Positions 26,471-35,967 are shown, numbered from the stretch's first letter. The stretch is 64,000 bases of DNA from Inhella proteolytica (GCF_016093275.1 NZ_JAEDAK010000005.1:238702-302701); one strand, 5' to 3'. Notes: generated by a model from the sequence alone, not told the origin. Translations and numbers: made by a program.

Positions 26471-26491
26471 GCAACCGTAGCAATTGGTTGC
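26471..26491. repeat. Inverted repeat with GCAATTG core in the divergent intergenic region
   Basis: GCAACC-N9-GGTTGC, perfect 6-bp arms, lies between the four-domain hydrolase gene and the divergent GNAT gene. The spacer contains GCAATTG at 26480-26486, a heptamer that recurs twice before vgrG at 27365 and 27385. It may be an operator; the shared word is only suggestive. Confidence 0.35.
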
Positions 26492-26579
26492 CTCGCACCG
26501 GCCAGGGGGCCGAGCCTTGACTTTCCGCCGCGCCAGCGGCCGTGACCGACACTGTCCGCGACTTCCCCTGGACCCTGCC

Positions 26580-27323
26580 GTGAGCGAACCCCTAGCCCAA
26601 CACCTGCGCCGCCTGCGCCGCACCGGCCGCCGCGCCGACGCCCTGGCCCTGCTGGACACCGCCTGTGCCCAACGCCCGAAGGACGCCACGCTGGCGCGCT
26701 GGGCCTGGCAGCACCAGGCCTTCTGGTGGGAGCCCGTGCAGGGCCGCACGGTGCGCCTGCGCCGGCGTGGCCCCATCGACGCCGCGCTGCTGCGCCGCTG
26801 CTGGGGCGACCGCGACTTCATGCAGCGCTTCCACCGCCTGGCCAAGCCGCTGCCGGCCGACGACGGCGCCCTGCACGAGGCCCTGCTGCGCGAATACTGG
26901 GCCATCCCCGAAGAGAGCGGCGCCATGCACTGGACCATCGAGCGCCAGGGCCGCGGCTGCGGCTTCATCTCGGTGGTGGAGTGGTCGCTGCCGCAGCGCC
27001 GCGCCGAGCTTCTGATCGGCCTGCCCGAGCCCGAGGGCTGGACGGCCACCGAGGCCGCGCACCTGGCCATCCAGTGGCTGGCCCAGCGCGCCGCCGTGGA
27101 GCGCCTGAGCGCCTGCTTCTACGCCAACAACCTGGTGGCGCAGCGCCAGGCCGAGCACCTGGGCTTCGAGCGCGAGGGCGTGCTGCGCGGCCACTTCCGC
27201 GAACCCGACGGCCGCCGCACCGATCTGCACCTGGCCGGTCTGCTGCTGAACGTCGACTTCTTCCGCCGCACCGAACGCCTGCGCCAACGCGTGCTGGGCG
27301 CGGGCCTCGCCGTCAAGCCCTAA
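26580..27323 (+). CDS. GNAT family acetyltransferase with helical N-terminal region
   Basis: A 247-residue protein starting at GTG 26580. Residues 1-60 are helical with one TPR-like unit (LRRTGRRADALALLDTACAQ), then the GNAT domain: QGRTVRLRRRGPIDAALLRR, core strand CGFISVVEWSL, AELLIGLPEPEGWTATEAAH and YANNLVAQRQAEHLGFEREG as the acetyl-CoA-binding and C-terminal signature. The layout matches RimJ/RimL-like N-acetyltransferases. The acceptor is unknown. No RBS decides the start; the GTG gives the first in-frame codon with normal composition. Confidence 0.78.
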   Translation: MSEPLAQHLRRLRRTGRRADALALLDTACAQRPKDATLARWAWQHQAFWWEPVQGRTVRLRRRGPIDAALLRRCWGDRDFMQRFHRLAKPLPADDGALHEALLREYWAIPEESGAMHWTIERQGRGCGFISVVEWSLPQRRAELLIGLPEPEGWTATEAAHLAIQWLAQRAAVERLSACFYANNLVAQRQAEHLGFEREGVLRGHFREPDGRRTDLHLAGLLLNVDFFRRTERLRQRVLGAGLAVKP

Positions 27324-27344
27324 GCGCAGGACCCAGCTAGGAAC

Positions 27345-27362
27345 TCCCCGCAGACGCGGGGA
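27345..27362 (+). terminator. Hairpin after the GNAT gene
   Basis: TCCCCGC-AGAC-GCGGGGA forms a perfect 7-bp stem, 21 bp after the GNAT stop. No T-run follows, so it is an incomplete terminator. Its core resembles type I-E CRISPR repeat stems but only one copy exists. Confidence 0.35.
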
Positions 27363-27364
27363 CT

Positions 27365-27395
27365 GCAATTGCAAGCGATGGTGAGCAATTGCAAG
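27365..27395. repeat. Two direct repeats GCAATTGCAAG upstream of vgrG
   Basis: GCAATTGCAAG occurs at 27365-27375 and 27385-27395, a 20-bp period or about two helical turns, 65-95 bp before the vgrG start. Each contains the palindrome GCAATTGC. The spacing fits a dimeric or cooperative regulator binding one DNA face. Confidence 0.45.
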
Positions 27396-27459
27396 GCGAC
27401 CCCGCAACAAGGCGCGCGGCTTCCCACAATCCGCGCCGCCCTGTTTCTGCGGACCTGTC

Positions 27460-30400
27460 ATGTCCCTCGCGTTCCTCACCTCCTTGCTCGGTGGTTTCAC
27501 CGCCGAGCGCCGGCTCTATCGCGCCGAAGTCGACGGCCTCGGCCCCGACGACTTGCTGGTGGAAGCCTGGGCCGAACGCGAGGCCTTCAACCAGCCCTGG
27601 TCGCTGGAGCTCGTGTGCCTGAGCGAGAACCCGCTGCTGGACCTGGATGCCATCCTCGGCCAGCGCCTGCGGCTCTTTACGCGCCTGGCCGATGGCAGCG
27701 AGGGTGTGCGCAGCGCCCTGGTGCTCAGCATCGAGGCCGAGGAAGCCGACGGCGGCCTGGCCCGCTACCGCCTGCTGCTGGGCTCCTGGCTCTCCCTGCT
27801 GGGCTACGGCCAGCACAGCCAGGTCTGGCAGGAGCAGCCGCTCACCACCATCCTCGACGCCGTGTTCGGCGCCTACGCCCCGCAGGCGCAATGGCGCTAT
27901 GCCGACTGCGTCGAACCCCATCTGGCCCAGTCCCCCTGGACCACGACGGAGGGCCTGCGCCCCTACGTCGTCCAGCACCGCCAGAGCGACCTCGCCTTCG
28001 TGCAGCGCCTGCTGCGCGAAGAAGGCCTGGTGCTGCGCTTCGAGCGCGACAGCGACACGGTGGTGATCCTGGCCGACAGCCCGAGCGAGGCCGCCTGCCC
28101 GGATCTCGGCCCGGTGCGCTTCCACCGCGACAACCCCACCGAGACCAGCGACACCGTGCAGGCCCTGGGCCAGGCCCGCTTCATCCCCACCTGGCTGTTG
28201 AGCGGCGTGGCCAGCCAGCCTGCTGCCGCCAGCGTGGTGGCCGCCGAGGTGCCGCTCATCAGCCAGAGCACGCTGGGCGAGGCCGCCCCGCGCCTGGAGC
28301 ATTACGCCCACCTGGGCGAGCACAGCTGGGGCGTCGGCTTCGAAGGCCAGGGCCGCAGCCAGCTGGACCGCGCCCTGACCCTGGCGCAGGAAGGCTGGGA
28401 GGTGCAGCACAAGCGCTTCATCGGCCGCAGCACCGTGCGCCACTTCGCGGTGGGCCAGCGCTTCGAGATCCTCAACAGCCCACTGGACGTGCAGAGCAGC
28501 GAGGCGCGCGACAAGACCCTGCTGCTCAGCGCCATCGCCCACGTGGGCCTGAACAACCTGCCCAAGGCCCTGAGCGACGAGCTGGCCGCGCGCGGCTGGG
28601 CGCACCGCAGGGCGGATGCGCTGCCCGCCTGGGTCGGGCCCGAGCTGCGCAAGCAAGTGGCCCAGAACGGCTACGCCAACCGCTTCGCCTGCGCACGCGT
28701 GGACATCCCCTGGCGTCCGGCCTGGTGGGCGCTGGGCGTGGATGCCGCACCGATTGAAGAGCCCGACGACGAGCTGATCCCGCTGCTGGAGGCCATCCAC
28801 CGGCCCGCCGGTACCGCGCTGCACCCCAAGGCGCCCTGCCCGGGCGTGCTCTCGGCCACGGTGGTGGATGAGCGCGGCAGCGCCGAGCCGCGCGACGCCC
28901 GCGTGGTGGGCGACGCCATGGGCCGCATCCGCATCCGCTACGACTTCCAGGGCCTGCCGCAGTTCGCCAACACCAGCGCCAGTTCCGTCTGGGTGCGCGT
29001 GCAGCAGAGCTGGACCGGCGCCTTCGGCGGCGCCCAGTTCATCCCCTGCCTGGGCCAGCAGGTGCTGGTCGATTTCATCAACGGCGACATCGAGCAGCCG
29101 CAGGTCATCGGCGCGCTCTACGACGGCCGCGGCGAAGGCGCCCTGCCCGCCACGCCCGGCGGCCTGGGCGGCGAGGAGGACCGCAAGCCCTACGCCCTCT
29201 CGACGGATCACAGCCCGAGCAGCCAAGGCAATCTGACCCAGGGCCACGCCCCCGCCTGGCACGGCGGCAGCCCCGAAGCGCTGGATGCCGAAGGCCAGCG
29301 CAACGCCAGCGCCATGAGCGGCTTCAAGAGCCAGGAATGGGATGGCAACACCGGCTACAACCAGCTCGTGCTGGACGACAGCGACGGCCAGCTGCGCGTG
29401 CAGCTGCACAGCTCCGCCCACAGCAGCCAGCTCAATCTCGGCCACCTGATCCACCAGGCCGACAACCACCGCGGCAGCTTCCGCGGCGAAGGCTTCGAGC
29501 TGCGCAGCGACGCCTACGTCAGCCTGCGCGCCGGCCAGGGCCTGCTGCTCAGCACCGCCCCCACCCAGGCCCAGGAACCCGCCGGCGACAACGCCCCCGG
29601 CATCGCCATCGCCAAGCAGCTCAAGCAGCTCGGCCAGGTGCTGAGCCAATCCGCCACCACCCACCTCGTGCCGCCGCTGATGGCGCACCTGGGCACGGTC
29701 AAGGCCAGCTTCAGCGTCCAGACGGAAAAGGAAGCCCCGACCCACGCCCTGCTCACCGCCCTCAAGGGCCTGGTGGACGGCACGGCCTGGGACGACGCGC
29801 TGAAGGACGCGCAGCAGCGCAACACCGGCGGCGACAAGCTGCCCCACACCGTGGCGCCGGTGATCGCCTTCCAGGGTCAGGGCGGCATCACCGAAGTGGC
29901 GGGGCAGGACCACATCCAGGCGGCAGGCCACACCATCACCGAGGCGGCCGGCGAGGACTTCGAACAAGCTGTGGGCGGCGACTACCGCCTGCACACCGGC
30001 CAAGCCATCGGCATCCTGGCCGGGGCGATCGCGCCGGGATCCGGCGCCACCGCCAGCGGGCTCAACCTGATCGCCGGGCACAAGGACATCACGATCCAAG
30101 CGCAGAGCGACACGCTGCAGGTCAATGCCCAGAAGCAGCTCACGGTGGGCAGCCAGACCCAGCACATCGACTGGGCCGCGGCCAAGAAGATCACCCTGGC
30201 CACCAGCGGCGGGGCCTGTATCGTGATCCAGGCCGGCAAGATCGACGTGATCGCGCCGGGGACGATCACGGTGAAGGCGGCGATGAAGGACATGATTGCG
30301 GCGGCGACGGTGGGGTATCCGATGCCCAAGTTGCCGGCTCTGCCCATCGAGCCACGGGATCTGAACTTCGAGATCTCGATCAAGGATTTGCCAGGCCCGG

Positions 30401-30840
30401 CGGGTCTTGGCGCGGCTGGGCGCCCCTGGGAGATCGTTCGACTTCAGCCTGGGATCGCCGCCATAGAGGATCCCGTGCAGCGGTGTGCGGCTTTTGTGGA
30501 TCCGGCGTCCCGCATCGAGGTGTACTTCTCTGGCGTGACCGACCCCAGCGGCAAGGTGGTTCTGAGCCCGGAAGAGCGCAAGCAGCTGATGCGGCATGTC
30601 AGCGCCTTTGCAGGAGATGTTTGCCTCGTTTACGGCCTTGAGTGCGTCCCGCTGGTGCTAGGGCGGCACAGCAACGCAGATCCGCTGGCTGCTGAAGTCA
30701 CTCGCATCATGGCCGCACGCAATTACGCACCTCGCTTCGCGGAGATGGACATGCACGAGGAACAAGAGCTGCGCCGCTGGGCCGAAACCGATTACGGCAG
30801 CAAGGTGCTTGGCAAGCCCAAGTCTGAAACCGATCTTTGA
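27460..30840 (+). CDS. vgrG: Type VI secretion tip protein VgrG with C-terminal extension
   Basis: A 1126-residue VgrG. Residues 1-420 form the gp27-like hub (GYGQHSQVWQEQPLTTILD, VQRLLREEGLVLRFE, LGEHSWGVGFEGQGRSQLDR). The gp5-like OB fold is about 470-590 (GRIRIRYDFQG, VWVRVQQSW, VLVDFINGDIEQPQVIGALY). A DUF2345 beta-helix spans about 640-945. The last 180 residues (from about 948) are unlike this core: more polar, lower GC, and without a domain I recognise; they may load the adjacent effector. VgrG forms the puncturing tip of the T6SS. No tssA-tssM genes are in the window, so this is an orphan vgrG cluster. The phospholipase D effector gene follows after 21 bp. Confidence 0.93.
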   Translation: MSLAFLTSLLGGFTAERRLYRAEVDGLGPDDLLVEAWAEREAFNQPWSLELVCLSENPLLDLDAILGQRLRLFTRLADGSEGVRSALVLSIEAEEADGGLARYRLLLGSWLSLLGYGQHSQVWQEQPLTTILDAVFGAYAPQAQWRYADCVEPHLAQSPWTTTEGLRPYVVQHRQSDLAFVQRLLREEGLVLRFERDSDTVVILADSPSEAACPDLGPVRFHRDNPTETSDTVQALGQARFIPTWLLSGVASQPAAASVVAAEVPLISQSTLGEAAPRLEHYAHLGEHSWGVGFEGQGRSQLDRALTLAQEGWEVQHKRFIGRSTVRHFAVGQRFEILNSPLDVQSSEARDKTLLLSAIAHVGLNNLPKALSDELAARGWAHRRADALPAWVGPELRKQVAQNGYANRFACARVDIPWRPAWWALGVDAAPIEEPDDELIPLLEAIHRPAGTALHPKAPCPGVLSATVVDERGSAEPRDARVVGDAMGRIRIRYDFQGLPQFANTSASSVWVRVQQSWTGAFGGAQFIPCLGQQVLVDFINGDIEQPQVIGALYDGRGEGALPATPGGLGGEEDRKPYALSTDHSPSSQGNLTQGHAPAWHGGSPEALDAEGQRNASAMSGFKSQEWDGNTGYNQLVLDDSDGQLRVQLHSSAHSSQLNLGHLIHQADNHRGSFRGEGFELRSDAYVSLRAGQGLLLSTAPTQAQEPAGDNAPGIAIAKQLKQLGQVLSQSATTHLVPPLMAHLGTVKASFSVQTEKEAPTHALLTALKGLVDGTAWDDALKDAQQRNTGGDKLPHTVAPVIAFQGQGGITEVAGQDHIQAAGHTITEAAGEDFEQAVGGDYRLHTGQAIGILAGAIAPGSGATASGLNLIAGHKDITIQAQSDTLQVNAQKQLTVGSQTQHIDWAAAKKITLATSGGACIVIQAGKIDVIAPGTITVKAAMKDMIAAATVGYPMPKLPALPIEPRDLNFEISIKDLPGPAGLGAAGRPWEIVRLQPGIAAIEDPVQRCAAFVDPASRIEVYFSGVTDPSGKVVLSPEERKQLMRHVSAFAGDVCLVYGLECVPLVLGRHSNADPLAAEVTRIMAARNYAPRFAEMDMHEEQELRRWAETDYGSKVLGKPKSETDL

Positions 30841-30861
30841 GTCGCAGGACTCCGCACATTG

Positions 30862-33800
30862 ATGAGCACCGAAGTCCTTGACTTGCGCCACAACGTCGCC
30901 GTTGCCACTGACACGCGCGCAGACAGCACCCCTCAGTACTGGGCGGTTTCGCGGCCCTACTTTGCAGCGCCGCGCCATGGAAACAAGGCGAAGTTCTATG
31001 TTGATGGCGAAGCGCTCTACAAGGACGTTGCCGCAGCGATCCGCAGCGCGCAGAAGTTCCTGCTGTTCGTGGATTGGCAGATGGACTTCGACGTGGAACT
31101 GGTCAATCGTTCCAATCCAAACCATCCTGGACGCTTCAGCCAGTTGATTGCCGAGCAACTGGACCGAGCCCCCGCGCTTGAAGTCCGGATCCTGCTCTAC
31201 GACAGCGTGGAAAGCCCAGCCTACACGCACGAAAACGAGGTGCGTCGGTTCATGGAGTCATTGAACCGGAGCAATGAGCCGCGCCGCGTCCAAGTGGCAG
31301 TGCAGAAGCCCAGCACCGGCCGGGGTTGGGAAAACATCGGCTTTTCGCATCACCAGAAGCTCATCGTCGTCGATGGCAAATTTGCTTTCGTGGGTGGAAT
31401 GGACATCACCTACGGACGCTGGGACAACGGCAACTTCGATGTGGTGGCAGACCCCTACCTGCACCGCATCAACGACATGTACAACCCGGGCCTTGCCAAG
31501 GGCCGTGAACTGACGGCCGAAGAGCATCGGTTGACCTTGACCAATATGGGGCGACCCCTGCCGGCCGGCAGTCGCCAACTGCCGGGTTTTGCCGAGCCGT
31601 ACTACGTGCTCTCCATCCTGTTGGCGCGCGTCAAGGAGTTGTGGGCCGAGGGTAGAACCTGGAGCGAAGTGCTGGTCTTCATCGAGGCCCTGGAAGTCAA
31701 CCGCAGTCTCAAGAAGTTTCTGCTGGAGAAGTACCAGGCCATGGTGCGCAAGCTGCAGGCGGCGCAAAAGGTCTACAACGACTACATGGCCAAAAAGCGC
31801 TTGGCGGGCCAGCAGATGCGGCAAGGGCGGGTTCTGGATGCCATCGGCACCTCGATGTCGGCCGAAGTGGATCTAGGGCGCATCGCCTTGCAGCACATGG
31901 CGCAAAAGCTGGATGCGATGAAGAAGTCGCTGCAGGAATCCTGGGAAGCCACCGTGGCCGATCTGGAGGCCAAGGCCCGGGACGCCACCTATTACGCCGA
32001 AGACCCGAGTCGCCTGGTGGATGACGCCAGACAGGCCTGGGAGGAAGTGAAGGCCTTGCCCGACTACTTCGATGCGCTGCACGCGCTGGAAGAGGGCTGC
32101 CAGCCCCGCATGCCGTGGCAGGACGTGCATGCACGCATCGAGGGTGCGGCGGTGTTTGATATTTACAAGAACATTGCGCGCCGCTGGAATCTCTGTTTCA
32201 CGCAGGCGGACAACCGCATCGACGCACGGCGCCGTGCATCCACCCCGATGGACGCTGCCTTCCTTGTCAAGCATGGCGGCATGGCGCTGTTTGGCGACCT
32301 GCGGCAGCCCGACGGGCAAGGAGTCAGTGTGCAAATCGTGCGCTCCATGTCCACGCCGCTGGTGGAGCAGGAGCGTGCGCTGACAGCCAACCGCTACACC
32401 GGCGACCTCGAGGCCACAACTGGCGGCCCCATGAAGTCCGTGCTGGAAGCCATGATGAATTGCATCGCTTCCGCGCAAGCCTATGTCTACATCGAGACGC
32501 AGTTCTTCATCTCACAGTGCGGGGCGTCCGCCAAAGGCGAAGCGTCACCGGCCAATAACCCGATCGCCGCCAGCCTGGCCGCCCGCATTTCTCGGGCCAT
32601 CGTTACAGGGGTTCCCTTCCATGTCTACCTGGTGCTGCCCGTCCATCCCGAGGGCAATTTGACGGCCGGCCCCGTGGCCAAGCAGCACTACTGGATCCTG
32701 CAGACCATCAAGCATGGGCGGCAAAGCCTGCTGCGCAAGATCTGCGAAACCCTGGCGCGCAAGAAGAAGGGTAGCCAACTCGCGAACATCAGCGAGCCCG
32801 AGGTTCAGGCCGAGATGCAGGCTGACGCCTGGAAGCCCTACATCACCTTCTTGAACCTGCGCAACTGGGGCCAGACCGTGCTGTTCGAGCGCGAGCCCAA
32901 GAGTGTGGGCGAGCGGGGTGGGGAGCGCATCCTGAGCAAGGAGAAGGGCCGCTTCATCATCACGGAGCAGATCTATGTGCACAGCAAGCTGCTGATCGTG
33001 GACGACGCCGTGGCCATCATCGGCAGCGCCAACGTCAACGACCGCAGCTTGAACGGCAATGGCGACTCCGAGATCGCGGCCGTCATTCGCGACAACGACA
33101 AGCAACTGGGCGTGGACCTGGGCAATGGCATCAAGCTCACTACCCGAACTTTTGCGCGCGACTTGCGCCTGGCGCTGTGGCGCAAGCACATGGGCTTGGA
33201 GATCAAGGACAAGGCGTTCATGCGCGCGGACCGGGAGGGCACCGACAACTCGAAGTCGGGCTTGCCGAAGGACAGGGAGTTGTCGTATCCGCCTCGGGAG
33301 GCGACTACTGATCTCCTACAGGGTTACGACCCTTTGAAGCCCGCTAGCGCGGCCACTGTTGGTGCGATCAGAAAGACCGCGGCAGACAACGCGCGGGCCT
33401 ACGAAGAGGTGTTCCTGCACACGCCGCGCAACAGCATGCGCAAGTTCAGCGAGGTAGCCGACCGCTGGCCCAAGCGCATCAGCAAGTCTGGGGTGGCGAC
33501 GGACGCGATCCGCAATGGGGTTCGGGTGGCCGCACCGGTCACCGCGGTGGCGGTTGGAACTGCGGACGCCGTGCTGCCGGTGCCCAGTCTTCCCAATCTG
33601 CAGTCCGTCACCCCCGACTTCGGCGCCGAGCCTCCAGCCCTGGCTCCGGCCTACATGCAGACCCCGCCCGTTCGGCCCGCAATTCACTACGCCGGCAAGG
33701 TGCACAACATGGAGAGGGCGGCAGATCACCTCCGCAAGCAAGTCACGGGCTTCTTCGTCGCCATGCCGCTGGACTTTGGGATTGACGAGAAGAACGAGTG

Positions 33801-33933
33801 GCTGGGGGGGCAAAAGGGCGACTTCCTCATCGCCGACATGGGCTCCCCGTCAGGTATCCCGAGCCGGGAGGCGTTCGAGGAGAAGCTGAAGATGGCCGGG
33901 CTAGCGCCCTCCGAATCCGGAACCCTCTCATGA
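30862..33933 (+). CDS. Phospholipase D-type T6SS effector (Tle5-like)
   Basis: A 1023-residue protein with two HKD motifs: HHQKLIVVD (H164, K166, D171) and VHSKLLIVDD (H707, K709, D714), each followed by G-G/S residues typical of active phospholipase D. They are separated by about 540 residues that include helical coiled-coil-like regions (about 280-420), longer than in plain PLDs. The protein has no signal peptide, as expected for a VgrG-delivered effector of the Tle5 family that hydrolyses phosphatidylethanolamine in the target periplasm. Start ATG 30862 (a TTG three bases upstream is in frame). Its stop overlaps the next gene by ATGA. GC content is visibly lower than in flanking genes. Confidence 0.88.
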   Translation: MSTEVLDLRHNVAVATDTRADSTPQYWAVSRPYFAAPRHGNKAKFYVDGEALYKDVAAAIRSAQKFLLFVDWQMDFDVELVNRSNPNHPGRFSQLIAEQLDRAPALEVRILLYDSVESPAYTHENEVRRFMESLNRSNEPRRVQVAVQKPSTGRGWENIGFSHHQKLIVVDGKFAFVGGMDITYGRWDNGNFDVVADPYLHRINDMYNPGLAKGRELTAEEHRLTLTNMGRPLPAGSRQLPGFAEPYYVLSILLARVKELWAEGRTWSEVLVFIEALEVNRSLKKFLLEKYQAMVRKLQAAQKVYNDYMAKKRLAGQQMRQGRVLDAIGTSMSAEVDLGRIALQHMAQKLDAMKKSLQESWEATVADLEAKARDATYYAEDPSRLVDDARQAWEEVKALPDYFDALHALEEGCQPRMPWQDVHARIEGAAVFDIYKNIARRWNLCFTQADNRIDARRRASTPMDAAFLVKHGGMALFGDLRQPDGQGVSVQIVRSMSTPLVEQERALTANRYTGDLEATTGGPMKSVLEAMMNCIASAQAYVYIETQFFISQCGASAKGEASPANNPIAASLAARISRAIVTGVPFHVYLVLPVHPEGNLTAGPVAKQHYWILQTIKHGRQSLLRKICETLARKKKGSQLANISEPEVQAEMQADAWKPYITFLNLRNWGQTVLFEREPKSVGERGGERILSKEKGRFIITEQIYVHSKLLIVDDAVAIIGSANVNDRSLNGNGDSEIAAVIRDNDKQLGVDLGNGIKLTTRTFARDLRLALWRKHMGLEIKDKAFMRADREGTDNSKSGLPKDRELSYPPREATTDLLQGYDPLKPASAATVGAIRKTAADNARAYEEVFLHTPRNSMRKFSEVADRWPKRISKSGVATDAIRNGVRVAAPVTAVAVGTADAVLPVPSLPNLQSVTPDFGAEPPALAPAYMQTPPVRPAIHYAGKVHNMERAADHLRKQVTGFFVAMPLDFGIDEKNEWLGGQKGDFLIADMGSPSGIPSREAFEEKLKMAGLAPSESGTLS

Positions 33934-35612
33934 AGAGGATGCTGGGTGTCGTGCTGGCACTTTCGCTGGCAGCGCCGGCCGTTACGGCGGCGTGCTTCAA
34001 CTCGGAGTCCCTCGGCACCTATCCGGCGTCCGGGGTAGAGGTCTACTTTGACCTCCACTTCAATGCAGAAGCCGATGAAGGGCTGGATGCCGCACTCAAA
34101 AAGGCCGGCGCCAACCCGACGAACTTGCCCCTGTCCGGCGCGCTTCTTTACAAGCCGGACGACTATCCCCACAGGCCGCAGTTCGTCGGCTTCGTCCCAC
34201 TGAACCACATGGATCCGACGCGCTACGACGCGAAGTCCTTCAAGGCAGGGGAATCTAGGGATCACTTCGCCGTGTTCTACGAACGCGATGCGCAAGGCAA
34301 GCGGCGCGTTTGTCGCGTTGAGGAGTGGAGGCTGCGGCATCCGGACCGAGAGCTCCAGCCTGAGCACGTTGACTACGTACCCATTTGGCGGGAACCCAGC
34401 CTGGCGCATGTGCCGGTGTTGAAGGCCATGGCGGCCAAGTACATCCCGCGCTTCATTTCCACCTTCCATTACGACGCGCAGGGGCGGCTGCGGGAATGGC
34501 GTCAGACCCGGATATGGGAGCCCCAGATCAACAGCCCTGAGCCCTGGAGAGAGAGAGCCGGGCAGCGCCAGTGCTTCTTCTACGGGCCCCAGGGGCGCCT
34601 GGAGCGCTTCGTCGCCGGCATGCGCAAGCTTGGCACGTCTTGCGCCGAAGTGGACAGACTGAGCGCCAGCTCGCAGTTCCTCTATCGCTACGACGCCAGC
34701 GGCCGTTACATCGGCTCGGTGCAGCAAATGGGCGCCTCTGAGGCAGAGGCCCGTGAGGGCAATCTCTGGAGCGAAATCTACCGACTGGAAACCCAGCCCG
34801 GGCATTGGGGCGAGGCCGAGTCCGACAACCTGTGGGGCTTGCGATGGGTCACGGGCCTGCCGCAGATCGAGAACGTGTCCGACCATCGGTTGCACGACTC
34901 GAAACTGGCTGCCATCTACCGCTTTCCGCAGCCCACCCCCACGTCGGTGATGGACGGCTTGCCGCACAGCGTCAAGGCCTACCGGCGCGTGCGCATCGGA
35001 CCGGCCACGGCCTCCGGCACGGTGAGCGAAATGTTCCCGCCCAATGGCGGCATCACCGAACGCATCTTCTCCCGCAATGCGGGGGGCAATGTGTTCCGGC
35101 ACGAACGCTTCAACGCACAAGGCAAGGTCTATCAGGTCATCAACGATGGCCTGATGAGCAACGACCCGAAAGAGAAGACGAAGATCTACGACGAGGACTG
35201 GGATGCGCTGGACCAGGCGCTGGCCCACCCGCGCATCAAGGTGCCGCGCGCGCATGTGCGCTTGCGGGTGTACGAAGTAGGGCCGGACGGCCAGCACCAG
35301 CTCAAGGCCCTGAGTTGGTCCAAGGCACTGCCACCGGAGGGGCCCAGTTCAGGCCGGGGCGGCCCACTCAAAGACCTGTTCAAGAGTGCAAAGAAGGCCT
35401 GGACCCAACGCGGCAAACCGCCCGAGAAGCCGCCCAGCGACGAGGAATTGCGCGTGCGCTACACCGACCTGCAGGGGCGGGAAATCTGGCGCGATTGGGA
35501 TGCCTTTTTGAAGGCGACCGGCTTCATTGAGTTCGAGCAGGCGTTCTATCCGCACGGCCACCCGGTCGCCAAAGAGGCTCCGATCAATTGGAGTGGCCCG
35601 CCAATTCAGTAG
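33930..35612 (+). CDS. Exported protein, likely immunity protein for the phospholipase effector
   Basis: A 560-residue protein with a clear signal peptide (MKRMLGVVLALSLAAPAVTA), so the mature part resides in the periplasm. The ATG overlaps the effector stop as ATGA (33930-33933), giving tight translational coupling. Repeats of a YD-like pattern are visible: FHYDAQGRLREWRQTR, FFYGPQGRLERFVAG and LYRYDASGRYIGSVQ. Periplasmic placement and coupling to a T6SS phospholipase fit the Tli5 immunity role, which blocks self-poisoning. I see no sequence match to the known Tli5 families, so the assignment is contextual. Possibly it could also be an accessory of export. Confidence 0.7.
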   Translation: MKRMLGVVLALSLAAPAVTAACFNSESLGTYPASGVEVYFDLHFNAEADEGLDAALKKAGANPTNLPLSGALLYKPDDYPHRPQFVGFVPLNHMDPTRYDAKSFKAGESRDHFAVFYERDAQGKRRVCRVEEWRLRHPDRELQPEHVDYVPIWREPSLAHVPVLKAMAAKYIPRFISTFHYDAQGRLREWRQTRIWEPQINSPEPWRERAGQRQCFFYGPQGRLERFVAGMRKLGTSCAEVDRLSASSQFLYRYDASGRYIGSVQQMGASEAEAREGNLWSEIYRLETQPGHWGEAESDNLWGLRWVTGLPQIENVSDHRLHDSKLAAIYRFPQPTPTSVMDGLPHSVKAYRRVRIGPATASGTVSEMFPPNGGITERIFSRNAGGNVFRHERFNAQGKVYQVINDGLMSNDPKEKTKIYDEDWDALDQALAHPRIKVPRAHVRLRVYEVGPDGQHQLKALSWSKALPPEGPSSGRGGPLKDLFKSAKKAWTQRGKPPEKPPSDEELRVRYTDLQGREIWRDWDAFLKATGFIEFEQAFYPHGHPVAKEAPINWSGPPIQ

Positions 35613-35787
35613 CCGAGGCACGATGCGCAGCAGCAGGCTCTGGGCAAGTCCAGCAGCCAGCCCAAGGGTCAGAAGGATCAGACAGGACAGGACAGGGAGC
35701 GACCTGCTTAAGCCAGCGAGCTGGCGGGGCTCAAGGTGGTGGTGTGCAGTTTGGTCAGCTCGGGAGTGAAGGTGACAGAGCCCGAGG

Positions 35788-35866
35788 CTTAGGCGAGCAC
35801 AACTGGGGCGTGAGCTTTATACGGCAGGGCCGCAACCAAGCCGATCGCGCCCTGCCGCTGGCTCTT
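35788..35866 (+). pseudogene. Scar of a second vgrG
   Basis: The frame reads LGEHNWGVSFIRQGRNQADR and then ALPLAL, which aligns with LGEHSWGVGFEGQGRSQLDR and ALTLAQ in the intact vgrG (about 28309-28389). Flanking residues on both sides are unrelated and out of family, so only about 80 bp of the gp27-like hub survive. It lies in the otherwise gene-free 35613-35967 stretch, which also has three tandem GACAG pentamers near 35681-35695. This indicates a past recombination or duplication at the vgrG-effector locus. Confidence 0.7.
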
Positions 35867-35967
35867 GCGCCGGCACCTCTTCTTGACAAAACCACAGCAA
35901 TGAGCCCAGTCCTTTCAGAATTCCTGCGCACAGCCACCCGCTTGGTCGGCGCCCTGCTGGCCCGCTC

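Noticed and set aside
27345..27362. Single hairpin TCCCCGC-AGAC-GCGGGGA resembling a type I-E CRISPR repeat stem
   Set aside because: Only one copy exists, no spacer spacing and no cas genes in the window; it is most likely a post-GNAT hairpin.
27337..30597. Long minus-strand open frame of 1086 codons opposite vgrG
   Set aside because: It mirrors the vgrG reading frame in GC-rich DNA; no recognisable domain or start signal.
35613..35711. In-frame continuation after the immunity gene stop reading through to DRERPA and a TAA
   Set aside because: It has no family match and no reason for stop readthrough; treated as intergenic remnant.
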